Assembly (NCBI RefSeq): GCF_004331735.1
Contig: NZ_SJSO01000009.1
Span: forward strand, 62,001-126,000
Length of the DNA: 64,000 bases
From: Pedobacter psychrodurus
GTDB taxonomy: Bacteria > Bacteroidota > Bacteroidia > Sphingobacteriales > Sphingobacteriaceae
Direction of reading: 5' to 3'
Part shown: positions 1-7,858 of the stretch, piece after piece
How positions within the stretch are numbered: position 1 is the stretch's first letter
Layout of the letters: every line of letters begins with the position of its first letter
Notes under the pieces: model-generated
The model's database searches: none
What the model was told of the DNA's origin: nothing
Seen by the model: the letters and a program-made list of their open reading frames with translations, nothing else
Translations under genes and position numbers: made by a program

Positions 1-2
1 AT

Positions 3-227
3 TTTGAGAAAGCTTATTTCTCTCAGCACATGAAACTGCGTAAACCCAACACCAATATTTTCGAACAGGTATTAAAAGACAACAATTTAAACCCATCCGA
101 AACCTTATTTATTGACGATAGTCCACAACATATAGAAGGTGCTAAAAAAGTAGGTTTAAATACCTTATTAATGACAGAAAAACCGGCTCAACTGGAATCC
201 TTTTTAAAAGCAAACGGAATTTTGTAA
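3..227 (+). CDS. HAD-family hydrolase, C-terminal part
   Basis: The gene begins before the window; the visible frame is open from base 3 and ends at TAA. Two late HAD motifs are visible: the motif-III lysine in LRKPNTNIFEQVL and motif IV in TLFIDDSPQHIEGAKKVGLNT, whose paired aspartates bind Mg2+. This order and spacing fit small-molecule phosphatases of the YihX type, probably cytoplasmic. Substrate cannot be inferred. The internal ATG at base 30 is not a true start because conserved HAD sequence lies upstream of it in the same frame. The next gene follows after 8 bases on the same strand, suggesting co-transcription. Confidence 0.8.
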   Translation, partial: FEKAYFSQHMKLRKPNTNIFEQVLKDNNLNPSETLFIDDSPQHIEGAKKVGLNTLLMTEKPAQLESFLKANGIL

Positions 228-235
228 ATTAGTGT

Positions 236-556
236 ATGTCAGAAAAAAAGTTCAAATCGCTTAAAGAGTTCTACCCTTTCTACTTATCAGAACACAGCAA
301 TACCACATCGCGCATTTTACATTTTATCGGTACAGGACTGGTTTGCCTTGCTTTTTTTACAGGCTTTCTTTTTCACAATTGGCATTTCTTTTTAGCCATA
401 CCCGTATTGGGATACGGCTTTGCATGGGTGGGTCACTTTTTCTTCGAAAAAAACAAACCGGCTACTTTTCAATATCCAGGTTATAGCTTAGTTAGCGATT
501 TTATTTTGTTCTACGACCTGCTTAGCGGTAAACAATCTTTTGTAGTGAAGAAATAG
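236..556 (+). CDS. DUF962 / Mpo1-like small membrane protein
   Basis: A 106-residue protein with the DUF962 (Mpo1-like) pattern: an N-terminal FKSLKEFYPFYLSEH segment, then RILHFIGTG, two or three hydrophobic helices (about residues 28-47 and 50-67), HFFFEKNKPATFQYP and a C-terminal SDFILFYDLLSG. In yeast Mpo1 is an Fe-dependent dioxygenase of 2-hydroxy fatty acids. The conserved histidines (SEHSN, LHFIGTG, GHFFFEKN) are present here, but whether bacterial members share the activity is not established. It lies 8 bases downstream of the HAD gene, probably in the same transcript. Confidence 0.8.
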   Translation: MSEKKFKSLKEFYPFYLSEHSNTTSRILHFIGTGLVCLAFFTGFLFHNWHFFLAIPVLGYGFAWVGHFFFEKNKPATFQYPGYSLVSDFILFYDLLSGKQSFVVKK

Positions 557-615
557 TTACCAGTGGGCGAATTTTCAATTCGCAGGCATCTATAACACCT
601 CAATATCCTCTGTTC

Positions 616-781
616 GTCACCCTGAATTTATTTCAGGGTCTTTTACAGAATGATAGATACTGAAACAAGTTCAGTATGACGAAACTAAAAGAAAAATCGT
701 CATCTCGACTGGAATGCAGTGAAATGGAGAGATCTATCTAATTAGATTTCTCGACTGCGTTGCACTCCGCTCGAAATGACG
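616..781. repeat. Intergenic palindromic repeats (REP-like)
   Basis: The gap between DUF962 and proline dehydrogenase holds two palindromes. Bases 619-639 form a short hairpin with arms ACCCTGAA and TTCAGGGT. Bases 698-781 form an imperfect palindrome of about 84 bases whose outer arms read CGTCATcTCGA and TCGAaATGACG, with GGAATGCA facing TGCACTCC inside. Such elements are dispersed in Pedobacter-like genomes between convergent genes. No open reading frame or U-tract terminator is seen. Confidence 0.65.
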
Positions 782-816
782 ACCTTATTAACTGAAAAAA
801 CCAACTGTTAACTGAA

Positions 817-2001
817 TTACAGTTTCCTTCTTTTTAATTCTCTTTCAATCAAACCCAGCTCACGGCCTGTTTGTCCGGCCACTGAAGTATTTTCTTGTGC
901 TCTTCTGAACAAATAAGGCATTACCGCTTTAATCGGTCCATAAGGAACATATTTTGCTACGTTATAATTCGAATCGGCAAGGTTAAAGCTTAAGTTATCA
1001 CTCATCCCTAACAACTGGGCAAAATATACATGGGGATGATTGTGCGTAATATTCTTTTCCTCTAAAAGGTAAGTCAATAAACGGCTGCTATCTTCATTGT
1101 GCGTTCCGGCAACAATGGCAATTTCTTCAATATGATCAACACTATAACGCAAAGACTCGTTATAATCGCGGTCTGATGCTGCTTTATCTGGCTGAATTGG
1201 CGAAGGATAACCCATTTCTGCTGCACGTTTACGTTCTTTTTCCATATAGGCACCACGAACCATTTTCACACCCAAAATAAAACCATCAGCTTTGGCAATT
1301 AAATGGTCGGCCTTCATATCGGCTAATTTATCATGACGGTACATTTGATAGGTATTGTAAACAATAATACGTTCACGGTTAAATTTACGCATCATATCCA
1401 ATGCCAGTTCGTCAATGGTATTCTGTATCCAGGTTTCCTCTGCATCGATCATAATTGGTACGCCTTTATCGAAAGCAGTTTTACAGATCATTTCGCAACG
1501 CAGTTTTACTTTTTCGTATTCTGCCTTTTCTGTATCATTTAAGGTTTCTTTAGCATCCAGCTTCTGTAATAAGGCAAAACGACCAATTCCGGTAATTTTG
1601 AAAACCGTAATCGGAATTTTAGTATCACCATCAGCGCGAACAATCGTACGGATAATCTCTGCACAGGTTTCATCAAAAACCTGCTCCTCTTCTTCGCCTT
1701 CAACCGAATAATCTAAAATGGTACCCACTCCGCCTTTATCCAATTGTTCAATGGCTTTATCACATTCGGCAATGGTTTCGCCACCACAAAATTGTTGAAA
1801 GATAGTTGCCTTTATAGCGCCTTGAATGGGTAAACCAATATTTAAAAAGAAATTGGTAATGGCAGGACCAACTTTGGTAAGGAAATTACTGCCAATCATT
1901 TTAAAAAGCCAATATGCTTTTTTTAGTTCGTTGTTGGTTTTTTGACGGAAAGCAATTTCCGTATTGTCGAAATTTGGTTGTTTGTTGGGGGATAAATCCA
2001 T
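817..2001 (-). CDS. Proline dehydrogenase (single-domain PRODH)
   Basis: Predicted FAD-dependent oxidation of proline to 1-pyrroline-5-carboxylate, first step of proline catabolism. The 394-residue protein is a single-domain PRODH without the P5C dehydrogenase half of PutA. Visible hallmarks are the barrel strand IMIDAEETW (about 195), the FAD/substrate segment ILGVKMVRGAYMEKER (about 245-260) and the C-terminal signature YVPYGPIKAVMPYLFRRAQEN (about 350-370), whose paired arginines bind the proline carboxylate. The ATG at 2001 gives a clean N-terminus and lies 28 bases after a -7 element. No P5C dehydrogenase is next to it. Confidence 0.93.
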   Translation of the reverse strand: MDLSPNKQPNFDNTEIAFRQKTNNELKKAYWLFKMIGSNFLTKVGPAITNFFLNIGLPIQGAIKATIFQQFCGGETIAECDKAIEQLDKGGVGTILDYSVEGEEEEQVFDETCAEIIRTIVRADGDTKIPITVFKITGIGRFALLQKLDAKETLNDTEKAEYEKVKLRCEMICKTAFDKGVPIMIDAEETWIQNTIDELALDMMRKFNRERIIVYNTYQMYRHDKLADMKADHLIAKADGFILGVKMVRGAYMEKERKRAAEMGYPSPIQPDKAASDRDYNESLRYSVDHIEEIAIVAGTHNEDSSRLLTYLLEEKNITHNHPHVYFAQLLGMSDNLSFNLADSNYNVAKYVPYGPIKAVMPYLFRRAQENTSVAGQTGRELGLIERELKRRKL

Positions 2002-2029
2002 TTTTATCTATTAATAAGTCAGATTGGTG

Positions 2030-2037
2030 CAAAATTA
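2030..2037 (-). promoter_or_regulatory. -7 element of proline dehydrogenase promoter
   Basis: On the minus strand this reads TAATTTTG, a match to the Bacteroidota -7 consensus TAnnTTTG, giving a leader of about 20 bases before the ATG. No convincing -33 TTTG is seen at the usual distance. The divergent S4 promoter lies about 50 bp away. Confidence 0.5.
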
Positions 2038-2080
2038 TAAAAAGCATTGATTGTTAAAACTAAAAACCTCTAAATAATCG

Positions 2081-2088
2081 TATTTTTG
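2081..2088 (+). promoter_or_regulatory. -7 element directly before the S4-domain gene
   Basis: TATTTTTG matches TAnnTTTG exactly and ends 6 bases before the ATG at 2095. Transcription would start at or next to that ATG, implying a leaderless or nearly leaderless mRNA. An upstream TTG start (2086) falls inside this box, so it is rejected as a start codon. Confidence 0.55.
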
Positions 2089-2094
2089 CACAAA

Positions 2095-2301
2095 ATGATA
2101 CAATTCAAATTAGAAGGCGAATTTATTCCATTAATCCAGCTGTTAAAAGCAACCGGATTAGTTGGCAGTGGCGGTGATGCCCAAACCGTTGTTGAGGATG
2201 GTTTAGTAAAAACTAACGGCGAGGTCGAGTTCCGCAAACGCTATAAGGTTAGGGTTGGCGATATTATCACTTTTGGCGAAAATAAAATAGAAATTATTTA
2301 A
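2095..2301 (+). CDS. S4-domain RNA-binding protein (YbcJ-like)
   Basis: A 68-residue protein consisting almost wholly of one S4 RNA-binding domain: FIPLIQLLKATGLVGSGGDAQTVVEDGLVKTNGEVEFRKRYKVRVGD. The pattern of a small helix-turn-loop followed by VxxGxVxVNGxxxxRxxxKVxxGD is typical of YbcJ/YaaA-type ribosome-associated S4 proteins. The ATG at 2095 is chosen over an in-frame TTG at 2086, which sits in the promoter. Its stop overlaps the start of aroB by one base (TAATG), so translation is probably coupled. Confidence 0.85.
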   Translation: MIQFKLEGEFIPLIQLLKATGLVGSGGDAQTVVEDGLVKTNGEVEFRKRYKVRVGDIITFGENKIEII

Positions 2302-3359
2302 TGGAACCACTAACCAGCGCAGGCCACAGCCTATATTTCGAAAGTAGTTTAGCAGCACTAAAAACACTTTTAGAAAGCAACAAATACAGTAAAGTTTTTG
2401 TACTTGCTGATGAGCATACGAGCGAAATCTGCTTACCGCTTTTTCAGTCCCTTTTAGATGATTTTTCTGAATTTGACCTGATCGAAACTTCGGCAGGAGA
2501 AGAAAACAAGAATATCGATTTTTGTATCGGAATTTGGAAAACGCTTTTGGATTTTGAGGCAGACCGCAAAAGTTTAATGATTAATTTAGGCGGTGGTGTA
2601 ATTACCGATATGGGTGGATTTATTGCCTCTACTTATAAAAGAGGAATCGATTTTATTAACGTACCTACTACCCTTTTATCCCAGGTTGATGCTTCAGTAG
2701 GTGGTAAAACAGGAATCGATATCGATAATGTAAAAAACATGGTGGGTACCTTTACCTTACCACAAATGGTTTTTATCGAAACTGCATTCTTAAAAACATT
2801 GCCACAACGTGAGCTTTTATCGGGCTTTGCCGAAATGATTAAACATGGTTTGATTTATGATAAGCCTTATTACGAAAAATTAAAAGAAAGCAACTACTTA
2901 ACCCCTTCTGCTCAAGATATTTACCGCTCAGTAGAAATTAAAAATGAAGTGGTAACCATCGATCCGCATGAGAAAAATCTGCGTAAGATTTTAAACTTCG
3001 GCCATACCATTGGGCATGCTGTAGAGGGTTATTCTTTGACGAATGACGAAAATCCGTTAACCCACGGTGAAGCGATTGCCATCGGTTTCGTTTGTGAGGC
3101 TGCATTATCAATCAAAAACAGTACGTTAACCAAAGCGGAACTGAACGATATTAGTGAATATATTTTATCGTTATATCCTAAATACCACATCAAAAAAGAA
3201 AGTTTCGATACGCTTTTACAATTGATGCAGAGCGATAAAAAGAATGAAGATGGAAATATTCTTTTCTCGCTTTTAGAAACAACAGGCAAATGCACGTTTA
3301 ACTGCCGTGTAAGCACAGCCGATATTTTAAGCAGTTTAGACTATTATAACAGTTTGTAA
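2301..3359 (+). CDS. aroB: 3-dehydroquinate synthase
   Basis: Second step of the shikimate pathway: DAHP to 3-dehydroquinate, NAD+- and metal-dependent. The 352-residue length is normal. Visible motifs are the NAD-binding GGGVITDMGGFIASTYKRGI (about 95-115), PTTLLSQVDASVGGKTGID, and the metal-binding region NFGHTIGHAVEG plus HGEAIAIGF (about 235-265). It overlaps the S4 gene by one base and is followed after 1 base by a desaturase gene. Although it belongs to the same pathway as the genes at 5589-10446, it is in a separate transcription unit that ends at a terminator at 4339. Confidence 0.97.
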   Translation: MEPLTSAGHSLYFESSLAALKTLLESNKYSKVFVLADEHTSEICLPLFQSLLDDFSEFDLIETSAGEENKNIDFCIGIWKTLLDFEADRKSLMINLGGGVITDMGGFIASTYKRGIDFINVPTTLLSQVDASVGGKTGIDIDNVKNMVGTFTLPQMVFIETAFLKTLPQRELLSGFAEMIKHGLIYDKPYYEKLKESNYLTPSAQDIYRSVEIKNEVVTIDPHEKNLRKILNFGHTIGHAVEGYSLTNDENPLTHGEAIAIGFVCEAALSIKNSTLTKAELNDISEYILSLYPKYHIKKESFDTLLQLMQSDKKNEDGNILFSLLETTGKCTFNCRVSTADILSSLDYYNSL

Positions 3360-3360
3360 A

Positions 3361-4323
3361 ATGAAGTTTACTGGAAGTGATATTTCTGTTATCGGGCTAT
3401 TTAGTTTCGTAATCGTTTTAACCCTGGTTGAGATGTATTTCAGCTATATGCACGACAGAAAATTATATACCAAACGCGATACCTGGACCAATATCTACCT
3501 GATGACGGCTGCTATTGTGATCAATTTAGCAACAAAAACAGGCACTTTTTTTCTACTGCAATATTGCTATCAATTCCGTTTGTTCCAAATTCCTAATATT
3601 TGGCTTTATTGGTTTGTTTTGATTTTAGCGCAGGATTTTCTGTATTGGTTTTTGCATACAGTTGGTCATTATGTACGCTTTTTCTGGGCAATGCACGTTA
3701 CACATCATTCATCAGAACATTTTAACTTAACCACTGGTTTCCGTTCAACCGTTTTCGAACCATTGTACCGTGTTTTCTTTTATTTGCCCTTAGCATTTAT
3801 GGGTTTTACAGCGGTTGATATTCTTTTTGCTTACCTGGTGACCCAAATTTATGGTAACCTGGTTCACACGCAATACAACATTAAACTTCCAAAATGGTAT
3901 GAATATGTTTTTGTAACACCATCGCATCACCGCGTACACCATGCCAGCAATGTACGTTACTTAGACAAAAACATGGGTATGGTTTTAATACTTTGGGATA
4001 GGTGGTTCGGCACTTTCCAAGAGGAGTTACCAGAAGATGTGATTAAATATGGTTTAACTACTCAGCCAGAAGATACTGGTGCGGTTAACATTATTTTTCA
4101 TGAGTTTATTGCCTTGAGCGCTGATGTTAAAAAAGCGCCTACTTTTATAGATAAAGTGAAATACATTTTCAATCCCCCGGGATGGAGCCATGATGGAAGC
4201 ACCAAAATTGCTAAAATTATGCAACAGGAATTACGTGAAGAGGAACGAAACAGGTACGAAACTTTGCAACAGAATAAAGTAAAAGGACTCAATGACCGGG
4301 GAGAGTTAAGTTCTACTGGATAA
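3361..4323 (+). CDS. Sterol desaturase / fatty acid hydroxylase family protein
   Basis: A 320-residue integral membrane di-iron protein. Several hydrophobic helices occupy residues 8-30, 45-65, 80-100 and 135-160. The histidine clusters of the family are present in order: HTVGHYVRFFWAMHVTHHSSEHF (HxxxH and HxxHH types, about 100-122) and PSHHRVHHASN (about 190-200). Members hydroxylate or desaturate lipids in the inner membrane; the substrate here is unknown. It starts one base after aroB and is the last gene before a strong terminator. Confidence 0.88.
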   Translation: MKFTGSDISVIGLFSFVIVLTLVEMYFSYMHDRKLYTKRDTWTNIYLMTAAIVINLATKTGTFFLLQYCYQFRLFQIPNIWLYWFVLILAQDFLYWFLHTVGHYVRFFWAMHVTHHSSEHFNLTTGFRSTVFEPLYRVFFYLPLAFMGFTAVDILFAYLVTQIYGNLVHTQYNIKLPKWYEYVFVTPSHHRVHHASNVRYLDKNMGMVLILWDRWFGTFQEELPEDVIKYGLTTQPEDTGAVNIIFHEFIALSADVKKAPTFIDKVKYIFNPPGWSHDGSTKIAKIMQQELREEERNRYETLQQNKVKGLNDRGELSSTG

Positions 4324-4338
4324 AAATATTAATCTAAT

Positions 4339-4365
4339 GGTCTGTGTCTCCACAGACCTTTTTTT
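4339..4365 (+). terminator. Rho-independent terminator of the S4-aroB-desaturase operon
   Basis: Arms GGTCTGTG (4339-4346) and CACAGACC (4351-4358) enclose a TCTC loop, followed by seven T. It lies 15 bases after the desaturase stop. Confidence 0.9.
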
Positions 4366-5394
4366 GTGAACATTTTTTTTAGCCACAATAGCCTGCGAGG
4401 AATCGTCATTGCTGTAAAGGCTTTTTCAGCCGACAGCCTGCCCTGTTTTTCGGGGAAGCAATCTTACAGCGATCGCTAGTAGCGCGCGCTTTAAGATTCC
4501 CGCCTGCGCCTATCGTGTGGACACATCTTTTGAGTGTTGGGTTTTTGGGCATTATGCTAGCCTACTTTAATAATACACAGGTTTTACCGAAGAACGTCCG
4601 TCAATCCCAAGTGGCAGGAAATCAAAAAAACGGGTAAAAAAAAGAACAAGTTGTACTGCCAAACCTAAAACACAGTGGTTTTGTAAAAATAGCCCTCAAA
4701 CTTTCATTTTGTAGAAACGAACAAAACAAAGTGCCGCTGTTTTTTTGATGAGCCTGGGCTGCGTGAGGCCACATTGCTGGATTGACAAAGCATTTATTCA
4801 TGGTTATTTATTGTTTTATAGGCATGAATGAGCTCCGCTAAAGCTCCGGTTTTGCATACTTTTGATGCCTCAAAAGTTTGATGCCCCGCGGCAAAGAGCG
4901 AAAAAAAACAATCAACATATGTGCCTAAACTAGCGTTTTTAAGGGTTTAAGTATCATTTAATAGCAGGAAAGATGCTGATCCCGAAGATTCGGGACAGCA
5001 TGACGACCGCTACAGAGATGAGTCCACACGATAGGCCTGCGCGGGAATGACGATCATTCTATTGGAGTCTATCAATGGTAGCGCAGCGAAGAATCGATGA
5101 CTGTGGCGAACAGGTATTTCATCGTCTGCATGTACTTCGTTACGCTTCTATGATAGTACTCAATTAGTACAATCGTCATTCCCGCGCAGGCGGGAATCTT
5201 AATACTTTTGCATTAAGATTCCCAATCAAGTTGGGAATGACGATCTCGCGCGACTGATCATCTCTAATCAATATTTCTAACCCTAACCATATATAAATCC
5301 GTTTTTCAACCGTTTTAAGAAACAAAAAGGCCTATTAAGAAACTAGTCCATTTTAAACAAAATTAAATTTTATTAAAAATATTTTCAATTTCCT
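4366..5394. other. Long non-coding interval with dispersed repeats
   Basis: About 1 kb without a credible gene on either strand. It contains several copies and half-copies of a REP-like element: CCCGCCTGCGC near 4500, GCCTGCGCGGGAATGACG near 5035, its inverse ATTCCCGCGCAGGCGGGAAT near 5175, and GGGAATGACGAT near 5230. Some pair into hairpins. The last 80 bases become very AT-rich and lead into the aromatic-operon promoter. I see no RNA gene I can name here. Confidence 0.6.
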
Positions 5395-5395
5395 A

Positions 5396-5425
5396 TTGAC
5401 AAATAAAATTTTGTTATTACATTTG
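5396..5425 (+). promoter_or_regulatory. Promoter of the aromatic amino-acid operon
   Basis: TTG (5396-5398) is followed by 19 bases and TACATTTG (5418-5425), matching the Bacteroidota -33 TTG / -7 TAnnTTTG pattern with its usual spacing. Transcription should begin near 5430, just before the leader peptide. Confidence 0.7.
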
Positions 5426-5443
5426 GCTCAACAAAAAGAAGAA

Positions 5444-5506
5444 ATGCAAATTACAAACACATATTACTTTGGTTACTTTTACTATTTTAGTAAGAGCCGG
5501 GGCTAA
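5444..5506 (+). CDS. Tyr/Phe-rich attenuator leader peptide
   Basis: A 20-codon reading frame: ATG at 5444, TAA at 5504-5506, preceded by the purine-rich AAAAAGAAGAA. Residues 7-15 read YYFGYFYYF, so eight of nine codons are Tyr or Phe (five Tyr and three Phe in total). It sits between the promoter and a terminator ahead of pheA. Its last codons and stop contain AGCCGGGGCT, complementary to the 5' arm of that terminator. This is the layout of a ribosome-stalling attenuator that senses charged tRNA-Tyr and tRNA-Phe. Confidence 0.9.
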   Translation: MQITNTYYFGYFYYFSKSRG

Positions 5507-5574
5507 TATGCAAAAAGATATATAACAATATTAAAATGTATAAGAAAGTCCCGGCAAACAGCCGGGACTTTTTT
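5496..5574 (+). promoter_or_regulatory. Aromatic operon attenuator: antiterminator and terminator
   Basis: The terminator stem pairs AAAGTCCCGGC (5545-5555) with GCCGGGACTTT (5561-5571) around an AAACA loop and ends in a T-run. The alternative stem pairs GCCGGGGCT (5496-5504) with AGTCCCGGC (5547-5555): nine pairs, one of them G-U. The upstream arm lies within the last leader codons, so a ribosome reaching the stop codon masks it and lets the terminator form. A ribosome stalled at the Tyr/Phe run leaves it free and favours read-through. The structures are read from the sequence; the mechanism is inferred. Confidence 0.85.
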
Positions 5575-5588
5575 GTTTTAACGCAAAA

Positions 5589-6422
5589 ATGGAAACGACA
5601 AAACGAGTAGCAATTCAGGGTATTAAAGCATCTTTCCACGAGGAGGCCGCATACAAATTCTTTGGTAAAGACATTGAAACTGTTGAGTGTAATTCTTTTA
5701 AAGAAACCTGCGACAAGCTAGAGAAAAACGATGCCGATTTCGTAGTAATGGCTATCGAAAACTCTATCGCTGGCAGTTTATTACCAAACTATACACTGAT
5801 CAGAGATTTTGGTTTTTCGGTTGTGGGCGAGGTTTACTTACCTATCCAATTGCACTTGATGGCGCTACCAGGCGTAAAGTTTGAAGATATTAAAGTGGTT
5901 ACTTCACATCCTATCGCCATCCGCCAGTGTATCGATTTCTTTTATGATTATCCACACATTAAAATCGTGGAGAGCAACGATACTGCTGCCTGTGCAAAAC
6001 GCATTCAGGAGGAGAAATTAACCGATACCATGGCCATTGCAAATAGTTTAGCTGCAGAACTTTACAGTTTAAACATTTTAGAACGCCGTGTAGAATCGAA
6101 CAAAAAAAATTACACCCGTTTTCTAATCCTTAAAAAGGATAAAACAGACGAAGGAAAGAAAATAAATAAAGCATCAATCTGTTTTCAGGTTGGACACAAA
6201 GCAGGCTCATTGGCAACTGTGTTAAATATTTTCGCCGAACAGGATGTAAGCTTAACAAAAATACAATCTATGCCGGTTTTAGGTAAAAGAAACGAGTATT
6301 ACTTTTACGTCGACTTAGAGTGGCCAAGTACCGAAAAATATGATAAGGCGATTAGAAAAGCATTAAAATATACATCGAACTTCAACATACTAGGAGAATA
6401 CCAGAAGAACGATAAAGTATAA
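5589..6422 (+). CDS. pheA: Prephenate dehydratase
   Basis: Converts prephenate to phenylpyruvate for phenylalanine synthesis. The 277-residue protein has the periplasmic-binding-like catalytic domain (about 1-185) with AIENSIAGSLLPNY and the catalytic NYTRFLIL (Thr-Arg-Phe motif, about 175), then an ACT regulatory domain (about 195-275). The ACT motif that usually reads ESRP and binds Phe reads QSMP here (LTKIQSMPVLGKRNEYYFYVDLE). No chorismate mutase domain is fused to it, because that activity sits in the next gene. It begins 15 bases after the attenuator terminator, so it is the first controlled gene. Confidence 0.95.
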   Translation: METTKRVAIQGIKASFHEEAAYKFFGKDIETVECNSFKETCDKLEKNDADFVVMAIENSIAGSLLPNYTLIRDFGFSVVGEVYLPIQLHLMALPGVKFEDIKVVTSHPIAIRQCIDFFYDYPHIKIVESNDTAACAKRIQEEKLTDTMAIANSLAAELYSLNILERRVESNKKNYTRFLILKKDKTDEGKKINKASICFQVGHKAGSLATVLNIFAEQDVSLTKIQSMPVLGKRNEYYFYVDLEWPSTEKYDKAIRKALKYTSNFNILGEYQKNDKV

Positions 6423-6552
6423 AAAGTCGGGAGTCCTAAGTCGGGAGTCCGAAGACAAATAGTAGAACATTCAAACTTGTAATAATAAAATAATTAAAAT
6501 ATAACTTCAGACTTCCGACTAGGGACTCTGGACTTTAAACAAACCCATCATC
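6423..6552. repeat. Palindromic repeat between pheA and the DAHP synthase gene
   Basis: GTCGGGAGTCC occurs twice in tandem (about 6425-6449), and the far side of the gap carries the partly complementary GACTTCCGAC and GGGACTCTGGACTTT (about 6508-6538). The two sides can fold into a long imperfect hairpin. There is no T-run, so it is not a plain terminator. Confidence 0.6.
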
Positions 6553-7692
6553 ATGAAACTTAATTTAAACATCCAACCATTAAACACCTGGTTAAACGTA
6601 AACAACGAGCCTTTAATCATTTCTGGCCCCTGTAGCGCAGAAACTGAAGAACAATTATTAACTACAGCACATTTATTGGCTGCAACTGGTAAAGTATCGG
6701 TATTGAGAGCTGGTATCTGGAAGCCACGTACACGTCCGGGAGAATTTGAAGGTATCGGAAGTATCGGTTTAGAATGGTTAAAACGTGCTAAAGCAGAAAC
6801 AGGTTTACCAACAGCTGTAGAGGTTGCAAATGCAAAACACGTTGAAGAGGCTTTAGCAGCTGGTGTAGATATCCTTTGGATTGGTGCACGTTCTACTGTA
6901 AATCCTTTCACTGTTCAGGAAATTGCTGATGCTTTAAAAGGTCATGATGTTCCGGTATTGATCAAAAACCCGGTTAACCCTGATTTACAATTATGGATTG
7001 GTGCAATTGAGCGTATTAATGGCGCAGGAATTACTAAAATTGGTGCTATCCACCGTGGTTTCTCTTCTTTCGAGAAAAGTTCTTTCCGTAACGAACCAAT
7101 GTGGGAGCTTGCGATCCAATTAAAAACACTTTGTCCTGAATTACCGATCATCAACGATCCAAGTCATATTTGTGGTAACCGTGAGTTAATCCCTTACATT
7201 TCTCAAAAAGCATTAGATTTAGATATGCAAGGTTTAATGATCGAATCTCATGTAGATCCTTCAGTTGCCTGGACAGATGCTAAACAACAAGTTACGCCAG
7301 CGGCTTTAGCTGAATTGGTTGATCGTTTAACCGTTCGTGAACCAGAAGCACCAAACGAAGCTTTCGCTGATAAATTAGCTGATCTACGTAAATCAATCGA
7401 TAAAATTGATGACATCTTATTGCAGAAATTAGGTGAGCGTATGGCTATTGTAGAAAAAATTGGTGAGTTTAAACGCGATAACCAGGTAACTATTTTACAG
7501 GTTAACCGTTGGGATGCCATCATTAAAAAGGGTCATGCTTTTGCAAAAGCTTTAAAATTAGACTTAAACTTTACTGAGAAATTCTTAGAATTGGTGCACG
7601 GTGAATCAATCCGTAAACAAACTGAAATTATGAATGCTGGCAAAGCTGAACAAGGCATTGCTGCTGAGCAACATACAGAGGTTAAAGCGTAA
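6553..7692 (+). CDS. DAHP synthase / chorismate mutase (bifunctional)
   Basis: A 379-residue fusion of the first shikimate step with chorismate-to-prephenate conversion. Residues 15-255 are a type I-beta DAHP synthase: ISGPCSAET, RAGIWKPRTRPGEFEGIG, WIGARSTVNPF, IKNPVNPD, KIGAIHRGFSS, INDPSHICGNR, IESHVDPS. Residues 275-355 are an AroQ-type chorismate mutase with LRKSIDKIDDILLQKLGERMAIVEKIGEFK. In this arrangement the mutase commonly mediates feedback control of the synthase. It supplies prephenate to the upstream PheA, and it lies in the attenuated operon. Confidence 0.95.
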   Translation: MKLNLNIQPLNTWLNVNNEPLIISGPCSAETEEQLLTTAHLLAATGKVSVLRAGIWKPRTRPGEFEGIGSIGLEWLKRAKAETGLPTAVEVANAKHVEEALAAGVDILWIGARSTVNPFTVQEIADALKGHDVPVLIKNPVNPDLQLWIGAIERINGAGITKIGAIHRGFSSFEKSSFRNEPMWELAIQLKTLCPELPIINDPSHICGNRELIPYISQKALDLDMQGLMIESHVDPSVAWTDAKQQVTPAALAELVDRLTVREPEAPNEAFADKLADLRKSIDKIDDILLQKLGERMAIVEKIGEFKRDNQVTILQVNRWDAIIKKGHAFAKALKLDLNFTEKFLELVHGESIRKQTEIMNAGKAEQGIAAEQHTEVKA

Positions 7693-7800
7693 TTGAGGTT
7701 AAAGCTGAAAGACTAAAGCTTAAAGCTAAGTTTAACAGTGGTGTCATCCTGAGCCTGTCGAAGGACTTATAATAATTTCGATAACTCAAAAAACAAATAT

Positions 7801-7837
7801 AATGTGGTGTCAGATGTTATCATCTGACACTTACATT
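7801..7837 (+). repeat. Strong stem-loop before aroA
   Basis: GTGTCAGATG (7807-7816) and CATCTGACAC (7821-7830) pair perfectly around a TTAT loop. AATGT (7801-7805) and ACATT (7833-7837) extend the stem after a small internal loop. No T-run follows, so an RNA-processing, mRNA-stability or protein-binding role is more likely than termination. The rest of the 7693-7858 gap holds AAAGCTTAAAGCTAAG repeats and another common short element (TGTCATCCTGAGCCTGTCGAAGGAC, in part). Confidence 0.7.
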
Positions 7838-7858
7838 TAAGAATAAAAACAGAATAAA

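Noticed and set aside
5400-5590. T-box riboswitch ahead of pheA
   Set aside because: No T-box consensus or specifier loop is visible, and the Tyr/Phe leader peptide with alternative stems explains the region fully.
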